DNA from: Pseudomonas sp. GM18
Lineage (GTDB): Bacteria > Pseudomonadota > Gammaproteobacteria > Pseudomonadales > Pseudomonadaceae
Length of the DNA stretch: 62,078 nt
Reading direction: 5' to 3'
Assembly: GCF_000282195.1 (NCBI RefSeq)
Contig: NZ_AKJT01000039.1
Span: forward strand, 1-62,078
The position numbers and the translations under genes are program-made. The notes under the pieces were generated by a model. The model was not told the origin of the DNA. It saw only the letters and a list, made by a program, of their open reading frames with translations, and did not search any database. Shown here piece after piece: positions 32,683 through 43,081 of this stretch. Every line of letters starts with the position of its first letter. The first letter of the stretch is position 1.

Positions 32683-33129
32683 GCCAGTCACTCCTCTTGT
32701 TGTTGCCATCGCCCCCCAGCGGAGCGCTTACGGGCCAAAGTGGCCAGGTAAGAACAGGTCTGAATACGTGTGCGACCTTATGTCGCAGTATAGAAAGGAG
32801 TTACTTGCAATAGTGCGAGGGCTTTAGAGCAAATCGCGCTGTAAACAAACCTGTTAATCGCCGCCGGGTCTGTGCCTGTTGACCCCCTGTGGCGAGGGAG
32901 CTTGCTCCCGCTCGGCTGCGCAGCAGTCGCTAATCAGCCGGCAGGGATTGCCTGACGCACCGCGTCGGATGGTTTAAGGGCCGCTTCGCGCTGGAGCGCC
33001 AGCCCGGCCCAGCGGGAGCAAGCTCCCTCGCCACAGGGGTATGCTCAAGTCATATAAGTGCAGGCTTCGCCCCGCCAGGGTTTTTGCGTAAAATGCCGGC
33101 CTTTCGTCACACCTCACGGATTTCGCGTC
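32683..33129. other. 447-bp gap between the YIP1 gene and ttcA
   Basis: It holds the YIP1 promoter region, including TGCGAC-cttat-GTCGCA (32771-32787), and a large REPIN (32884-33039). No gene was recognised. Confidence 0.6.
32884..33039. repeat. REPIN (CCTGTGGCGAGGGAGC class)
   Basis: 29-bp perfect inverted arms at 32884-32912 and 33011-33039 with a roughly 98-bp interior that itself contains partly paired sequence (CTCGGCTGCG, CGCGCTGGAGC). This is a different REP class from those at 21863 and 27292. Confidence 0.88.
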
Positions 33130-33954
33130 ATGGGCACTCTTACGGTCAACCAGAACAAACTGCAAAAGCGCCTTCGCCGCCAGGCCGGTGAGGCTGTTGC
33201 CGATTTCAACATGATTGAAGACGGCGACAAGGTCATGGTCTGCCTGTCCGGTGGCAAGGACAGCTACACCATGCTCGATGTGCTGATGCATTTGCAGAAA
33301 GTCGCCCCGATCAAGTTCGAGATCGTCGCCGTGAACATGGACCAGAAGCAGCCGGGCTTCCCCGAGCACGTGCTGCCGGCTTACCTCAAAGAACTGGGCA
33401 TCGAGTACCACATCGTCGAGAAAGACACCTACTCGGTGGTCAAGGAGCTGATCCCGGAAGGCAAGACCACTTGCTCGCTGTGCTCGCGCCTGCGTCGCGG
33501 CACGCTGTACACCTTTGCCGACGAAATCGGCGCGACCAAAATGGCCCTCGGTCACCATCGTGACGACATCGTCGAGACGTTCTTCCTGAACATGTTCTTC
33601 AACGGTTCGCTCAAGGCCATGCCGCCAAAGCTGCGCGCCGACGACGGGCGCAACGTGGTGATTCGCCCGTTGGCCTACTGCAACGAAAAAGACATCCAGG
33701 CCTACTCGGACCTCAAGCAATTCCCGATCATCCCGTGCAACCTCTGCGGTTCCCAGGAAAACCTGCAACGCCAGGTGGTTAAAGAGATGCTGCAGGAGTG
33801 GGAACGCAAGACCCCGGGCCGTACCGAGAGCATTTTCCGCAGCCTGCAGAACGTGATCCCGTCGCAACTGGCGGACCGCAACCTGTTCGATTTCACCAAC
33901 TTGCGTATCGACGAAAGCGCGGCTTCGCGCTTCGTCAACGTAGTGAACCTCTGA
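33130..33954 (+). CDS. ttcA: tRNA 2-thiocytidine(32) synthetase TtcA
   Basis: The 274-residue PP-loop ATPase has the signature [14 protein letters not shown] and two CxxC motifs ([16 protein letters not shown]) that hold an iron-sulphur cluster. It thiolates C32 of certain tRNAs. The ATG at 33130 starts the conserved [21 protein letters not shown]-rich hairpin with T4 follows (33977-33998). Confidence 0.95.
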   Translation: MGTLTVNQNKLQKRLRRQAGEAVADFNMIEDGDKVMVCLSGGKDSYTMLDVLMHLQKVAPIKFEIVAVNMDQKQPGFPEHVLPAYLKELGIEYHIVEKDTYSVVKELIPEGKTTCSLCSRLRRGTLYTFADEIGATKMALGHHRDDIVETFFLNMFFNGSLKAMPPKLRADDGRNVVIRPLAYCNEKDIQAYSDLKQFPIIPCNLCGSQENLQRQVVKEMLQEWERKTPGRTESIFRSLQNVIPSQLADRNLFDFTNLRIDESAASRFVNVVNL

Positions 33955-33976
33955 CGGTTCAAGTCACTCAGACACA

Positions 33977-33998
33977 CGGCGCTCGCGGGCGCCGTTTT
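33977..33998 (+). terminator. Weak terminator after ttcA
   Basis: CGGCGC/GCGCCG hairpin followed by only four T residues. The next gene starts 24 bp on, so read-through is likely. Confidence 0.5.
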
Positions 33999-34021
33999 CA
34001 TTTCATCCCATAGGAGAGGGC

Positions 34022-34696
34022 ATGCGCGATTACAAGTGGCTGCACGAATACTGTCTGAACCGCTTCGGTTCGGCGGCTGAACTGGAAGCCCATCTGCCGG
34101 TTCCCAAGACCCCGGCGCAATTGCGCAAGATCAGCGACGACCGCTACCTCTCGACCATGGCGTTACGGGTATTCCGTGCCGGGCTCAAGCACAGTCTGGT
34201 GGATGCCAAGTGGCCGGCGTTCGAAGAAGTGTTCTTCAAGTTCGACCCGGAAAAAGTCGTGCTGATGAGCGCCGAACATCTGGAGCGCTTGATGCAGGAC
34301 GCGCGAATCATCCGCCACCTGGGCAAGCTCAAGAGCGTGCCGCGCAATGCGCAGTTCATTCTGGACGTGGCCCATGAGAAGGGCAGCTTTGGCGCGTTGA
34401 TCGCCGACTGGCCGGTGACCGATATCGTCGGCTTGTGGACCTACCTGAAAAAACACGGCCATCAGTTGGGCGGGTTATCGGCACCGCGATTCTTGCGGAT
34501 GGTCGGCAAGGACACCTTCGTGCCGAGCTACGACGTGGTGGCGGCGCTGAATGCACAGCAGATCATCGACAAGGTGCCGAGCAGTTTGCGCGACCTGGCC
34601 ACGGTGCAGAATGCGTTCAACCAGTGGCACGAAGAGAGCGGTGGACGGCCTATGAGCCAGATATCGATGATGCTCGCGTACACCGTCAACCATTGA
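34022..34696 (+). CDS. DNA-3-methyladenine glycosylase I (Tag)-like protein
   Basis: The 224-residue protein resembles the Tag/Adenine_glyco family in its middle part: FRAGLKHSLVDAKWPAFEEVFFKFD, LMQDARIIRHLGKLKSVPRNAQFI. It differs from E. coli Tag (187 residues) in length and lacks the N-terminal Cys-x-W and C-terminal His/Cys zinc ligands, so it may have another substrate or have lost activity. TAGGAGAG lies before the ATG. It is 67 bp downstream of ttcA, possibly cotranscribed. Confidence 0.75.
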   Translation: MRDYKWLHEYCLNRFGSAAELEAHLPVPKTPAQLRKISDDRYLSTMALRVFRAGLKHSLVDAKWPAFEEVFFKFDPEKVVLMSAEHLERLMQDARIIRHLGKLKSVPRNAQFILDVAHEKGSFGALIADWPVTDIVGLWTYLKKHGHQLGGLSAPRFLRMVGKDTFVPSYDVVAALNAQQIIDKVPSSLRDLATVQNAFNQWHEESGGRPMSQISMMLAYTVNH

Positions 34697-34709
34697 GACC
34701 GCGTCGCGG

Positions 34710-34733
34710 CCATCGCGGGCAAGCCCGCGATGG
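34710..34733. repeat. Small REP hairpin
   Basis: CCATCGCGGGC/GCCCGCGATGG is an 11-bp perfect inverted repeat with a 2-nt centre, between convergent genes. The first arm recurs at 43769-43779 inside the truncated kinase gene. Confidence 0.75.
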
Positions 34734-34740
34734 CGTCAGA

Positions 34741-35166
34741 TCAGGCGACGGAGATCTCGCCTTCACCCGCCAACTTGCGGTTCAACTGATACCGCCACCG
34801 CACATACAGCAACGCCGAGCAGAACAGCGCCAGGCTCGCGCCCATCTCCAGTAAACCGAACAACTGCCGGTTCGGGTCATAGGCGGCCAATGCGCCCTTG
34901 ATGAAATACAGATTCACCACAAAACACATCCACGAATGCCCACGGGCGCTGCCGACGATCATCCCCGGTGCCAGCAACAGCAGCGGCACCAGTTCGATCA
35001 GCAGAATCACCCACGGCCGCGCACCATGCAGGTCGGCGAACACCAGGTAGTAGGCGCAAAGCAGCCCCGCCAGGCCGAAAAAGCACAGCAGGCTGATGAC
35101 GCGCATCGCCCGTACGCGCGGTTCGAGCCATTCGATGGGAGGCAGGATTTTCGGCTTCTTGGCCAC
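34741..35166 (-). CDS. DUF2069 inner-membrane protein
   Basis: The 141-residue protein has four hydrophobic helices and matches DUF2069 (MRVISLLCFFGLAGLL, ARPWVILLIELVPLLLLAPG, GHSWMCFVVNLYFIKGAL). The GTG at 35166 has GGAGG 7 nt upstream and lies 2 bp after the wrbA stop, so it is third in an arsC-wrbA-DUF2069 operon. Function unknown. Confidence 0.82.
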   Translation of the reverse strand: MAKKPKILPPIEWLEPRVRAMRVISLLCFFGLAGLLCAYYLVFADLHGARPWVILLIELVPLLLLAPGMIVGSARGHSWMCFVVNLYFIKGALAAYDPNRQLFGLLEMGASLALFCSALLYVRWRYQLNRKLAGEGEISVA

Positions 35167-35168
35167 CC

Positions 35169-36115
<947 letters not shown>

Positions 36116-36229
36116 ATGCGGGTCGCTTCTTGCGTAAAGTGGCGGCTATTCTAACTGTGCGGCGCGTAATCCAGAACCTTGGGAGGCGATGGGTCGCAGG
36201 TGCATTCTATTTTTGACAAGGATTGAGAA

Positions 36230-36697
36230 ATGACAAGGCGACTGGCAGCGGCATTGGCGATCATGGGGGCGTTATTGCTGGGGGGCTGTGGCAACGATTA
36301 TGGCATCGACCAGAATGGTCACAAGGTCGCCGCCGAACGTCTGGACAAACAATGGCTGGTGCTCAATTACTGGGCCGAATGGTGCGGCCCGTGCCGTACC
36401 GAGATCCCGCAATTGAATGCCCTGGCCGAGCAGCTCAAGGGCAAGAAGATCGGTGTGTTCGGGGTCAACTTCGACAATGTGCAGGGCGAAGAGCTGAAAA
36501 GCGCCAGCGAGAAACTGGGGATCAAGTTCACTGTATTGGCCCAGGACCCGGCCGACCTTTTCGAATTGCCGCGCAGTGAAGCGCTGCCGGTGACTTACAT
36601 CATCGATAACAAGGGCAAGGTGCGGGAACAGTTGATGGGCGAGCAGACGGCGGCGGGGGTGATGGCGAAGCTTGAGGCGTTGCAGGCGACCAACTGA
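36230..36697 (+). CDS. Thioredoxin-like (TlpA family) lipoprotein
   Basis: The 155-residue protein has a lipoprotein signal (lipobox LLGGC, lipid Cys about 21) and the thioredoxin active site WCGPC in NYWAEWCGPCRTEIPQ. A cis-Pro follows in EALPVTYIID. It is anchored in the periplasm and probably reduces disulphides. The ATG at 36230 lies in a short gap divergent from arsC. It matches PA0953 in position. Confidence 0.88.
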   Translation: MTRRLAAALAIMGALLLGGCGNDYGIDQNGHKVAAERLDKQWLVLNYWAEWCGPCRTEIPQLNALAEQLKGKKIGVFGVNFDNVQGEELKSASEKLGIKFTVLAQDPADLFELPRSEALPVTYIIDNKGKVREQLMGEQTAAGVMAKLEALQATN

Positions 36698-36703
36698 CCT
36701 GTT

Positions 36704-36809
36704 TGATCGTTCCCACGCTCTGCGTGGGAACGCCGCCCGGGATGCTCCGCGTCCCTGTGACGCAGAGCGTCACTTGATGCATTCCTTTGCTGCGCGTGGG
36801 AATGATCGG
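36704..36809. repeat. Compound REP element (GATCGTTCCCACGC class)
   Basis: TGATCGTTCCCACGCTCTGCGTGGGAACG forms one hairpin, GACGCAGAGCGTC another, and the degraded outer arm is GCGTGGGAATGATCG. It lies between the thioredoxin-like gene and the META-domain gene, which converge. Confidence 0.8.
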
Positions 36810-36823
36810 TCAACTGAGGGGTA

Positions 36824-37228
36824 TCAACCCTCTTCAAGCCACCAACGCAATGGCTTGCCTTCGGCCGGCCAGAAGCGCATCTGGTCAATCGGTGAGACGT
36901 CCCAGCGCTGGACGTTTTCCAGCGCCTGCAGGAAGCGTTTTTCCTGCTCCATCAACGCCGGCGCGCAGAGTTTGCGGGTGCTGCCGATCTTGCCGAAGCT
37001 GAGCTTTTCACCTTCCAGGGAATACGGCGCGAACCAGTGGTTGCAGCCGCCGTTACCGTAGGCCCGACCGTCGTCACCGAGGGTGATGGTCAGGTGGCTG
37101 TAGTCCATCAACGGACGTTCGCCGATCCACTCCAGAATGTAACTGCGGTTCTGTTGCAACTTTACCGGCTCGGCGGCGCAGCCCAGCAGGCTGGCACCGA
37201 CCATCGTGGTCAGAGCAAGGCGTTTCAT
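36824..37228 (-). CDS. META-domain (HslJ-like) lipoprotein
   Basis: The 134-residue protein starts at the ATG at 37228 with GGAG upstream and has a lipobox (SLLGC, Cys about 17). The META core is visible: LTITLGDDGRAYGNGGCNHWFAPY and ICAP-like KLCAPALMEQEKRFLQAL. Such proteins are outer-membrane or periplasmic and linked to envelope stress. It overlaps the upstream gene by one base (TGATG). Confidence 0.85.
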   Translation of the reverse strand: MKRLALTTMVGASLLGCAAEPVKLQQNRSYILEWIGERPLMDYSHLTITLGDDGRAYGNGGCNHWFAPYSLEGEKLSFGKIGSTRKLCAPALMEQEKRFLQALENVQRWDVSPIDQMRFWPAEGKPLRWWLEEG

Positions 37229-37662
37229 CACGCAGGCTCCCGGCATTTCGGGCACAGGTGTTTCTCGCCGGCGGCGGTCCAGCCCAGCTCGGCAATCCGT
37301 GCGGTGGCGGCCGGCTTTTCAGCCTTGTTGCCCAACTTGGCATCGACCGCGAACTCGAAGCTCAGCTCTTTGGCGCAGCTGTCGCAGTTGACGTTCCAGG
37401 TGTGGATCGCCAGTTCGCCGAACACCGGACCACTGGCCACCGCGACCCATTGGCCGGGCGGGTTGATCAAGTGGCGAACCGTTTCGACGGTCAGGCGCAT
37501 GGACAAGTCCTTGCTGCCTTTGAGGGTCACTACCAGCACGTCGTTATTACGAATCGAGCCGCCGTTGCCGGTGACTTGATAACGCCCCGGCACCAGGGCG
37601 CGGCATTCGGTGAGGGTGTGTTGCGGGTTCATCAGGCTGTAGCGGAAATCGTGTTCGACCAT
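37228..37662 (-). CDS. Unknown protein with paired CxxC motifs
   Basis: The 144-residue soluble protein starts MVEHDFRYSLMNPQHTL at the ATG at 37662, with GGAGG 7 nt upstream. A beta-rich middle (VLVVTLKGSKDLSMRLTVETV) precedes CDSC (about 105-108) and CPKC (about 138-141), a likely zinc site. I do not recognise a named family. It is translationally coupled to the META-domain lipoprotein. Confidence 0.75.
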   Translation of the reverse strand: MVEHDFRYSLMNPQHTLTECRALVPGRYQVTGNGGSIRNNDVLVVTLKGSKDLSMRLTVETVRHLINPPGQWVAVASGPVFGELAIHTWNVNCDSCAKELSFEFAVDAKLGNKAEKPAATARIAELGWTAAGEKHLCPKCREPA

Positions 37663-37797
37663 GGGTCCTCCAAATATGCGCGATATGCTAGCACGGGCTT
37701 CAACGCAGCATGGCGCGGGCATGTGACCTTCGATCTGGTTCAAATGACCTGCCGACTCATGGCACACTGCCGCCTTTGTATTTCCAAGGGAACGGAC

Positions 37798-38193
37798 ATG
37801 GCGTTAATCGAGTGTTATGAGTGCAAGCAACGCATCAGCTCCATCGCGCCTGCTTGCATTCATTGCGGTGCACCTGCGGCAACGGTGCCAGCGGCCACTT
37901 CGACGGCAGCGCCTGTGGAAGCCCCGCTTTCTTTCGGGCGTTTGCCGAGCAATGAGAGCGTGCCTCGGGTGACCCCGGCCGCATTCGGGCGTAGACGAAA
38001 AACCGAAGTTCAGGCTGAGGTCCCGGCACCGGTGCTCAATGGGCCGCGTCCGGTGGAACTCTGGCTGAAACTGATGATTTTCTTTCTGCCGCCGTTTTTT
38101 GTCTGGTTCCTGCTGCGTCGCGGACATTCGCTGGGGCAGCGCTTGCTGGGCTTCGGCTGGCTGGCGCTGATGATCCTTTTGTCCAAGACCTGA
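37798..38193 (+). CDS. Small zinc-ribbon membrane protein
   Basis: The 131-residue protein has an N-terminal zinc ribbon (CYECK at 6-10, CIHCG at 20-24), a Pro/Ala linker and two hydrophobic helices near the C-terminus (MIFFLPPFFVWFLL, LLGFGWLALMILL). AAGGGAACG precedes the ATG at 37798. Family not recognised; the layout is common among uncharacterised zinc-ribbon domain proteins. Confidence 0.75.
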   Translation: MALIECYECKQRISSIAPACIHCGAPAATVPAATSTAAPVEAPLSFGRLPSNESVPRVTPAAFGRRRKTEVQAEVPAPVLNGPRPVELWLKLMIFFLPPFFVWFLLRRGHSLGQRLLGFGWLALMILLSKT

Positions 38194-38198
38194 TCAGG

Positions 38199-39188
38199 TC
38201 AGCCCTCGACCCGATTCTGTGGCGAACCGGCCGCCCAGGCCGCGATGTTCTGCAACGTGGTCACGGCAATCGCGCCCAGGGCTTCGCGGGTCAGGAAGGC
38301 CTGGTGTGCGGTGATGATCACGTTCGGAAAGGTCAGCAGGCGCGCCAGCACATCGTCTTGCAGTGGCAGGTCGGAGCGATCCTCGAAGAACAACTGCGCC
38401 TCCTCTTCATAGACATCCAGCCCCAGATACCCCAATTGACCGTCTTTCAACGCATCGATCAGCGCCGGTGTGTCCACCAGACCGCCACGCCCGGTGTTGA
38501 TTAGCATCGCGCCGGGCTGCATGTGCGCCAGTGACTCGCGGTTGATCAAATGTTTGCTCTGCTCGTTGAGCGGGCAATGCAGGCTGATGATCTGCGACTC
38601 GGCCAGCAGTTGCGGCAAGCTCAGGTAGCGTGCGCCGAGGGCTTCGACCTGTGGGTTCGGATAGGGGTCATAGGCCAGCAATTGGCAGCCGAAGCCGTGC
38701 ATGATTTTCGCGAAGGTCGCACCGATCTGCCCGGTGCCGACCACGCCGACGGTCTTGTTCACCAGGTCGAAACCGGTCAACCCGTGCAGGCTGAAATCGC
38801 CCTCGCGGGTACGGTTGTAGGCGCGGTGCAGACGGCGGTTGAGCGCCAGGATCAACGCCACCGCGTGTTCGGCCACGGCGTGGGGCGAGTAGGCCGGGAC
38901 CCGCACAACCGTCAGTCCCAGGCGCTTCGCCGCCGCAAGGTCGACATGGTTGTAACCGGCCGAGCGCAGGGCGATCAGGCGTGTGCCGCCAGCAGTCAGG
39001 CGTTCAAGCACCGGGGCGCTGAGGTCATCGTTGATGAAGGCGCAGACCACCTCGTGATGCTCGGCCAGCGCCGCCGTGTCGAGGCTCAGTCGCGCCGGCT
39101 GGAAATGCAGTTCGATGCCGGCGGGCAGGTCGGCGACGAGAAAACTGTCGCGGTCGTAGGTCTGGCTGCTGAAAAGAATCGTGCGCAT
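38199..39188 (-). CDS. ldhA: D-lactate dehydrogenase (fermentative) LdhA
   Basis: The 329-residue D-2-hydroxyacid dehydrogenase has the NAD-binding loop VGVVGTGQIG, substrate-binding Arg in LINTGRGGLVD, and catalytic His near VIITAHQAFLT. The N-terminal LIALRSAGYNHVDL is typical. AGGAGG precedes the ATG at 39188. It sits next to gacS, as PA0927 is next to PA0928. Confidence 0.92.
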   Translation of the reverse strand: MRTILFSSQTYDRDSFLVADLPAGIELHFQPARLSLDTAALAEHHEVVCAFINDDLSAPVLERLTAGGTRLIALRSAGYNHVDLAAAKRLGLTVVRVPAYSPHAVAEHAVALILALNRRLHRAYNRTREGDFSLHGLTGFDLVNKTVGVVGTGQIGATFAKIMHGFGCQLLAYDPYPNPQVEALGARYLSLPQLLAESQIISLHCPLNEQSKHLINRESLAHMQPGAMLINTGRGGLVDTPALIDALKDGQLGYLGLDVYEEEAQLFFEDRSDLPLQDDVLARLLTFPNVIITAHQAFLTREALGAIAVTTLQNIAAWAAGSPQNRVEG

Positions 39189-39215
39189 GCTGTCCTCCTG
39201 GAAGTCTCAAACCCC

Positions 39216-39346
39216 GTAGCAGCTGCCGAAGGCTGCGTTCGGCGGCGCAGCCGTCGTAAAACCTGCATCCGCGGTTTACCTGAAAGACCGCAGTGCCTGA
39301 TTTCACGACGGCTTCGCCGCCGGACGCAGCCTTCGGCAGCTGCTAC
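39216..39346. repeat. REPIN (GTAGCAGCTGCCGAAGG class)
   Basis: Arms 39216-39257 and 39305-39346 are inverted copies of about 42 bp (GTAGCAGCTGCCGAAGGCTG) with one or two mismatches around a roughly 47-bp loop. It lies between ldhA and the gacS 3' end. Confidence 0.88.
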
Positions 39347-39392
39347 AGGATTTGAGCTTAGCCTTCAGGGCGCCCGGTGTTATTGCGCTGCA

Positions 39393-42143
39393 TCAGGCAT
39401 TGATGCGCGCATGGGCTGCCAGGCGATTGATGGCGCGTTCGAGTTCTTCCAGCGCGACGGGGGCTTTCGGGTCCTGTTGCTTGAGCAGGGTTTCGCTGCG
39501 CTGGCAGGCGGCGCGCAGTTGCGGGACGCCGCAATAACGGGTTGCCCCGTGCAGGCGATGGACCCGCTCGATCAGGGCGTTCTGGTCGTTGGCTTCACGG
39601 GCCACGCGGATGGCCTCGCGGTCGGCTTCCAGGGAGGCCAGCAGCATGGCCAGCATGTCCGCCGCCAGATCGGCCTTGCCGGCCGCCAGGCGCAGGCCTT
39701 CTTCGTGGTCGAGCACCTGCAATTCATGACCGCTGTTGCTGTCGCTATTACGCTCCGGACCCTGATTGCGCAGCGCCAGGCCCGTCCATTTCAACACCAC
39801 TTGCGCCAGTTGCCGTTCGCTGATGGGTTTGGTCAGGTAGTCGTCCATGCCGCTTTGCAGCAATGCGCGTTTTTCATTGGCCATCGCATGGGCGGTGAGG
39901 GCCACGACCGGCAGTGGCGTGCAATGCCGCTCGCTTTCCCATTGGCGAATGGCTTCGGTGCTTTGGCGCCCATCCATGCCGGGCATTTGCACGTCCATCA
40001 ACACCAGGTCGAAAGTCTCGTTCTGTACGGCCTTGACCGCGGCGTAACCGCTTTCTACCGCGAGCACCTTGGCGCCCATGTCTTCGAGCAGGGTTTGCAC
40101 CAGCAGCAGGTTGGCCGGGTTGTCGTCCACGCAAAGGACCTTCGGCGCGCGGCTGGAAACCGGCTCGGCGGGGTCGCTGCGCTGCTGGCGCGGGTTGACC
40201 AGATCAGACAGGGCCCGACGCAGCTTGCGGGTGCAAGCGGGTTTGGACTGGAGCTGGCTGTGGGGGTTGGGCACTGAGAGATGGAACAGCGTCAGTTCGG
40301 TGGTCGGGCACAGCACCAACACTCTGCAGCCCAGGTGTTCAAGGTCCCAGATGTGCTGGTTGAGGCGCTCCGGCGGCATGTCGTTGCTGGTGATGCCGAG
40401 CACCGCCAGGCCGATTGCCTGATCGGTCTGGTGGGCGCCGGTCACGCCATTGGCCAGGCTTTCCAGGGTATTGAACGGCGTGACGCTCAGGCCGCAGTCT
40501 TCCAGTTGATGCTGCAATGCCTGACGGGCCAGTTCATGGTTCTCCAGGACAGCCACCCGCTGCCCGAGCAACGGTGGGCCGGGCAGGTCTTCGGCGTCGT
40601 CGCGGGTTTTGGGCAGGCTCAGGCTGATCCAGAATTCCGAGCCTTCGCCCGGTGTGCTGTCGACGCCGATCTCGCCGCCCATTTGTTCGATCAACCGTTT
40701 GGAAATCACCAGCCCGAGGCCGGTGCCACCGGGCTGTCGGGACAAGGAATTATCGGCCTGGCTGAAGGCCTGGAACAAGGCGCGCACGTCCTGGTTCGAC
40801 AAACCGATGCCGGTGTCCTGAATGCTGATGCGCAGTTGCACGCTGTCTTCATGCTCTTCTTCGAGCATCGCCCGGGCGACGATGGTGCCTTCGCGGGTGA
40901 ACTTGATTGCATTGCTCACAAGGTTGGTGAGGATCTGCTTGAGTCGCAGCGGATCGCCCACCAGAGACAGTGGCGTATCGCGATAAACCAGGCTCACCAG
41001 CTCAAGCTCTTTGGCGTGGGCGGCCGGGGCGAGGATGTTCAAGGTGTCTTGCAGCAGGTCGCGCAGGTTGAATGGAATATGGTCGAGCACCAGTTTGCCG
41101 GCCTCGATTTTCGAGAAGTCGAGAATTTCGTTGATGATCCCCAACAGGCTGTCGGCGGACTTTTCAATGGTGCCCAGGTAATCGAGCTGGCGCGGCGTCA
41201 GTTCGCTTTTTTGCAGCAGATGCGTGAAGCCGAGAATGCCGTTGAGCGGCGTGCGGATTTCATGGCTCATGTTGGCCAGGAATTCGGATTTGATCCGGCT
41301 CGCCTCCAGGGCTTCCTTGCGTGCCAGGTCCAGCTCGATGTTCTGGATTTCGATGGTCTCCAGATTCTGACGCACGTCTTCGGTGGCCTGGTCGACGCTG
41401 TTTTGCAATTCTTCCTGAGCGTTCTGCAGGGTCCCTGCCATGCGGTTGATGCCGGATGCCAGTTCATCCAGTTCCTGGCTGCCGAGGGGCGGCAGGCGGG
41501 TTTCCAGATGACCGTCCTTGAGTTGCGCCACGGCTTGTTTGATCTGGCTCAATGGCCGGTTGATGGTCCGGCCCATGCGCAACGCCAGCAGCGCCGCACC
41601 GGCCAGGCCCCCGCCGATCAGCAGCAGGCTGGCGAACAGGCTGCGGTAACCGCGCAGCAGCATGCCGTTGTGGGACAGTTCGAGTTCGACCCAGCCCAGC
41701 AGGCGGTCGGCTTCATCGGGGATCAGGTCGCCAGCCAGGTTGCGGTGCTTGCCGAACACTGGCAGCAAGTAACGCGTGGCGTCATTGCCACTGCGGCGCA
41801 GCAACTGTGAGCCGTTGCCCAGGGGCGCCTGATTGAGCATGGTCGGGCCGGCATGGGCCAGCGGCGTGCGATCGGGGGCGAGGAAGGTCACCGCGCGCAC
41901 GTCGGTCTGCTCCAGGGACTGGGTGGCGATGCGCTCCAGAAGCTCGTTGTCTTTGTGACTCATGGCCGGGGCCACCAACGGTGCCAGCTGTTCGGCGATC
42001 ATTTCGCCGCGTTGCATGAGTTGGGCTTGCAGGTCCGATTGCTGCATCCAGGTGAAATAGCCGCCCAGGACCAACGCCATCAGGGTGGTCGGCAACAGGG
42101 TCAGTAACAGCACGCGGCCTTTAATTCCCAGTTTCTTGAGCAC
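39393..42143 (-). CDS. gacS: Global regulatory hybrid sensor kinase GacS
   Basis: The 916-residue tripartite kinase has TM1 at about 8-28, a periplasmic loop, TM2 at about 165-190, HAMP, HisKA with His294 ([12 protein letters not shown]), HATPase_c, receiver Asp717 ([12 protein letters not shown]) and HPt ([10 protein letters not shown], phospho-His about 862). These match the known GacS residues. GacS drives GacA and the rsm small RNAs that switch on secondary metabolism and biofilm genes. The start is GTG at 42143 with GGAGAG about 6 nt upstream; the longer frame to 42200 is rejected. Confidence 0.96.
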   Translation of the reverse strand: MLKKLGIKGRVLLLTLLPTTLMALVLGGYFTWMQQSDLQAQLMQRGEMIAEQLAPLVAPAMSHKDNELLERIATQSLEQTDVRAVTFLAPDRTPLAHAGPTMLNQAPLGNGSQLLRRSGNDATRYLLPVFGKHRNLAGDLIPDEADRLLGWVELELSHNGMLLRGYRSLFASLLLIGGGLAGAALLALRMGRTINRPLSQIKQAVAQLKDGHLETRLPPLGSQELDELASGINRMAGTLQNAQEELQNSVDQATEDVRQNLETIEIQNIELDLARKEALEASRIKSEFLANMSHEIRTPLNGILGFTHLLQKSELTPRQLDYLGTIEKSADSLLGIINEILDFSKIEAGKLVLDHIPFNLRDLLQDTLNILAPAAHAKELELVSLVYRDTPLSLVGDPLRLKQILTNLVSNAIKFTREGTIVARAMLEEEHEDSVQLRISIQDTGIGLSNQDVRALFQAFSQADNSLSRQPGGTGLGLVISKRLIEQMGGEIGVDSTPGEGSEFWISLSLPKTRDDAEDLPGPPLLGQRVAVLENHELARQALQHQLEDCGLSVTPFNTLESLANGVTGAHQTDQAIGLAVLGITSNDMPPERLNQHIWDLEHLGCRVLVLCPTTELTLFHLSVPNPHSQLQSKPACTRKLRRALSDLVNPRQQRSDPAEPVSSRAPKVLCVDDNPANLLLVQTLLEDMGAKVLAVESGYAAVKAVQNETFDLVLMDVQMPGMDGRQSTEAIRQWESERHCTPLPVVALTAHAMANEKRALLQSGMDDYLTKPISERQLAQVVLKWTGLALRNQGPERNSDSNSGHELQVLDHEEGLRLAAGKADLAADMLAMLLASLEADREAIRVAREANDQNALIERVHRLHGATRYCGVPQLRAACQRSETLLKQQDPKAPVALEELERAINRLAAHARINA

Positions 42144-42336
42144 GCATCTCTCCTGCATCCAGCTGTTTATTGACCTGCACATGCGTCCGGCACGCGCCAC
42201 CTGCGCAGTGTAGCGATTTGCATGCGGGCAATCTTCGTAAAATTGATGTCGTCATTCGTCGGTCAGTTCAATGCTTTGGTCCAGGAAGACAAACCTTGGG
42301 TTGCCCCTGGAGAGGCAATCTTGAATAATCAGCAAT

Positions 42337-42351
42337 TGAGAATTATTTGCA
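42337..42351 (+). promoter_or_regulatory. Fur-like box
   Basis: TGAGAATTATTTGCA matches 11 of 14 informative positions of the Fur 7-1-7 core TGATAATNATTATCA. It ends 7 bp before the proposed ATG of the PirR-like gene. Confidence 0.55.
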
Positions 42352-42358
42352 GATACTC

Positions 42359-43081
42359 ATGACTCCCATCGCTGTTGGCCATCCTCGCATCCTCTCTATC
42401 GAAGACGATCCGGTGCTCGGTGCTTATGTTCATGAGCATCTGGGGCGCTGCGGTTTTCAGGTGACCTGGTGCCAGAACGGGCAGGAAGGCCTGGCGATTG
42501 CGCGCCAGCAGGCCTTCGATGTGGTGTTGATGGATATTCTGTTGCCGGGGCTCGATGGTCTGGCGGTGCTGACCCAATTGCGCCAGAGCCATTCCACGCC
42601 GGTGGTACTGATGTCGGCGCTGGGCGCCGAGGCGGATCGCATCAGTGGCTTTCGCCTCGGGGCCGACGATTACCTGCCCAAACCCTTCAGCATGGCCGAA
42701 TTGCGGGTGCGCATCGAAGCGATCCTGCGGCGGGTGGCGCTCGACCGTCGACCGGTGCCGGCACCGATTGCCCCGGCGATGGACTGCCTGCGTTTTGACG
42801 ATGAACTGGGCGAGGTCTTTTGGGGCGACTACGCGGCCGGCCTGACCCGCAGTGAGTACCGGTTGCTGGACACGCTGAACCGCAACGGCGATGAAGTGTT
42901 GAGCAAGCCGTTCCTTTATCAGCAGGTATTGCAGCGCGGTTATGCGCCCCATGACCGCAGCCTCGACATGCACATCAGCCAGATCCGTCGCAAGCTCAAG
43001 GCCATCGGTTACACCGAGCGCGAAGTACGTACGGTCTGGGGCAAGGGGTATGTATTGAGTGCGGCCGATGAAGTGGTCTGA
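42359..43081 (+). CDS. OmpR-family response regulator, PirR-like
   Basis: The 240-residue regulator has phospho-Asp59 in VVLMDILLPGLDG, Thr/Ser in VLMSALG, Lys in LPKPFSMAEL and a winged-helix C-terminus (TRSEYRLLDTLNRNGDEV, VWGKGYVL). The ATG at 42359 is preferred, although a TTG at 42347 is in frame and overlaps the Fur-like box. In PAO1 the gene after gacS is pirR (PA0929), which controls the enterobactin receptor. Here the partner kinase is truncated and the receptor is absent. Confidence 0.85.
   Translation: MTPIAVGHPRILSIEDDPVLGAYVHEHLGRCGFQVTWCQNGQEGLAIARQQAFDVVLMDILLPGLDGLAVLTQLRQSHSTPVVLMSALGAEADRISGFRLGADDYLPKPFSMAELRVRIEAILRRVALDRRPVPAPIAPAMDCLRFDDELGEVFWGDYAAGLTRSEYRLLDTLNRNGDEVLSKPFLYQQVLQRGYAPHDRSLDMHISQIRRKLKAIGYTEREVRTVWGKGYVLSAADEVV

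Noticed and set aside
40281..41810. 509-codon open frame opposite gacS
   Set aside because: Shadow of gacS; low-complexity His/Gln/Val-rich translation without domains.
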